A DNA stretch of 37,189 bases from NCBI RefSeq assembly GCF_013464915.1, contig NZ_RAVT01000058.1, positions 1-37,189 of the forward strand, read 5' to 3'. Shown here one piece after another: positions 36,112 through 37,189 of the stretch (its first letter is position 1; each line of letters opens with the position of its first letter). The position numbers were made by a program, and so were the translations under genes. The notes below the pieces were generated by a model. The model saw only the letters and a list, made by a program, of their open reading frames with translations. It ran no database searches and was not told where the DNA came from. This stretch comes from Stenotrophomonas maltophilia (GTDB lineage Bacteria; Pseudomonadota; Gammaproteobacteria; Xanthomonadales; Xanthomonadaceae).

Positions 36112-37176
36112 ATGAACACTGCCTCCGACATCGACTACGCCCGTTACGATCACATCCGCCCGATCCTGTGGACCGGCGATGCCCTGCAACTGCTGGACCA
36201 GCGCAAGCTGCCGTTCGTGGTCGAGCATGTGGTCTGCCATGACAGTGACGAAGTGGCTGCGGCCATCCACGCGTTGACCGTGCGTGGTGCGCCGGCCATC
36301 GGCATCGCCGCCGCCTGGGGCGTGGTGCTGGCGGCGCGCGAAGTGCAGGCCGCCGACGGTGCACATGCCCTGCAGCAGCTGGAGCCGGCGCTGCAGCGCC
36401 TGAACGCCTCGCGCCCGACCGCCGTCAATCTGGCCTGGGCGCTGGCGCGCATGCGCCGTTGCCTGAATGCCGCCGGTGCTGACTGGAAGGCGACGCTGGA
36501 GGCGGAAGCGCAGGCCATTGCCGAGGAAGACCTGGCCGCCAACCGCCACATGGGCGCGCTGGGCGCAGGCCTGATCGAAGCCGGCAGCGGCGTGCTGACC
36601 CATTGCAACACCGGCTCGCTGGCCACAGCGGGCTTCGGCACCGCGCTGGGCGTGATCCGTGCCGGCATGGCCCAGCACCGCATCGCCCGCGTGTTCGCCG
36701 GCGAGACCCGGCCGTGGCTGCAGGGTGCGCGCCTGACCGTGTGGGAGCTGCAGCAGGACGGCATCGACGCCACCCTGATCGCCGACTCGGCCGCCTCGCA
36801 CCTGATGAAGACCGGTGCCGTGCAGTGGGTGATCGTCGGTGCCGACCGCATCTGCGCCAACGGCGATACCGCCAACAAGATCGGGACCTACCAGCTGGCC
36901 ATCGCCGCGCGCCATCACGGCGTGAAGTTCATGGTCGTGGCGCCGTCCTCGACGGTGGACATGGACACCGTTGACGGCAGCCAGATCGAGATCGAGCAGC
37001 GCGATCCGGGCGAGCTGTACGGTGTGGGCGGCACCCGCACCGTGGCCGAGGGCATTGCTGCCTGGAATCCGGTGTTCGACGTCACCCCGGGCGAGCTGAT
37101 CGACGCCATCGTGACCGAGCGCGGCGTGATCCTGAGCCCGACTGCCGAGAACATGCGCGCCGCCTTCGGCGGCTGA
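36112..37176 (+). CDS. mtnA: S-methyl-5-thioribose-1-phosphate isomerase
   Basis: This 354-residue enzyme of the methionine salvage pathway converts methylthioribose 1-phosphate to methylthioribulose 1-phosphate. The catalytic Cys165 lies in [11 protein letters not shown] and the Asp245 in GADRI, and [15 protein letters not shown] near 56-70 is the phosphate-binding text of the eIF2B-like family. Length matches MtnA (about 350). The ATG at 36112 is favoured because family members start close to this point and the longer open frame overlaps the DUF3011 gene in another frame. It has no ribosome binding site; GGGCCC directly precedes the ATG. No other salvage genes are within the window. Confidence 0.95.
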   Translation: MNTASDIDYARYDHIRPILWTGDALQLLDQRKLPFVVEHVVCHDSDEVAAAIHALTVRGAPAIGIAAAWGVVLAAREVQAADGAHALQQLEPALQRLNASRPTAVNLAWALARMRRCLNAAGADWKATLEAEAQAIAEEDLAANRHMGALGAGLIEAGSGVLTHCNTGSLATAGFGTALGVIRAGMAQHRIARVFAGETRPWLQGARLTVWELQQDGIDATLIADSAASHLMKTGAVQWVIVGADRICANGDTANKIGTYQLAIAARHHGVKFMVVAPSSTVDMDTVDGSQIEIEQRDPGELYGVGGTRTVAEGIAAWNPVFDVTPGELIDAIVTERGVILSPTAENMRAAFGG

Positions 37177-37189
37177 GGCCGGTGCGGGG

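Overview
The window looks like chromosomal core DNA of a high-GC gammaproteobacterium of the family Xanthomonadaceae, most probably the Stenotrophomonas maltophilia group. Three things point there: strong G/C bias at third codon positions in every gene; the gene set (180-kDa type NAD glutamate dehydrogenase, kynurenine-to-quinolinate genes, an oversized LigA, DUF3011 protein); and many short palindromes that start with GTAG or end with CTAC, matching the REP-like SMAG family described in S. maltophilia. I see no phage, plasmid, transposase, CRISPR array, tRNA or rRNA. The species call is inference.

Layout. 1-640: a repeat-rich stretch and a small membrane protein gene. 700-5870 (minus): a TetR regulator, a periplasmic adaptor lipoprotein and an RND transporter in one tight operon that ends at a good terminator and has no outer-membrane channel gene. 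6073-11049 (plus): giant NAD-dependent glutamate dehydrogenase, then a terminator. 11240-13005 (plus): NAD kinase and a cN-I type 5'-nucleotidase. 13080-18482 (minus): kynureninase, kynurenine 3-monooxygenase, exonuclease I, a DUF2461 protein and a DUF2939 protein, with 1- and 4-base overlaps among the middle genes. 18643-22614 (minus): asparaginyl-tRNA synthetase, two small unknown genes, a PaiB-like FMN-binding protein, beta-carbonic anhydrase and 3-hydroxyanthranilate dioxygenase. 22743-23717 (plus): an IscA-type Fe-S protein and a CbrC-family protein. 23816-25245 (plus): the rpsF-rpsR-rplI operon with promoter, structured leader and terminator. 25440-29727 (plus): smc and zipA. 29828-30952 (minus): a HisC-like aminotransferase with a twin-arginine signal. 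31244-35197 (plus): ligA, a GNAT acetyltransferase and epmA. 35336-37176 (plus): a secreted triple-repeat DUF3011 protein and mtnA.

How the genes connect. kynU, kmo and haao cover kynurenine to the quinolinate precursor and so feed NAD synthesis. NadK, the NAD-dependent GDH and the NAD-consuming ligase LigA lie close by, but they are in separate transcription units and I do not claim a functional cluster. Most of the window is conserved housekeeping DNA. The points most worth following are the apparent second helix-hairpin-helix module in LigA, the Tat-exported aminotransferase, the regulator-first efflux operon, the kynU-kmo junction hairpin with a TTG start, the probable leaderless mtnA transcript, and a three-copy 27-bp tandem repeat beside GTAG palindromes upstream of ligA. 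I found no clearly new multi-gene system.
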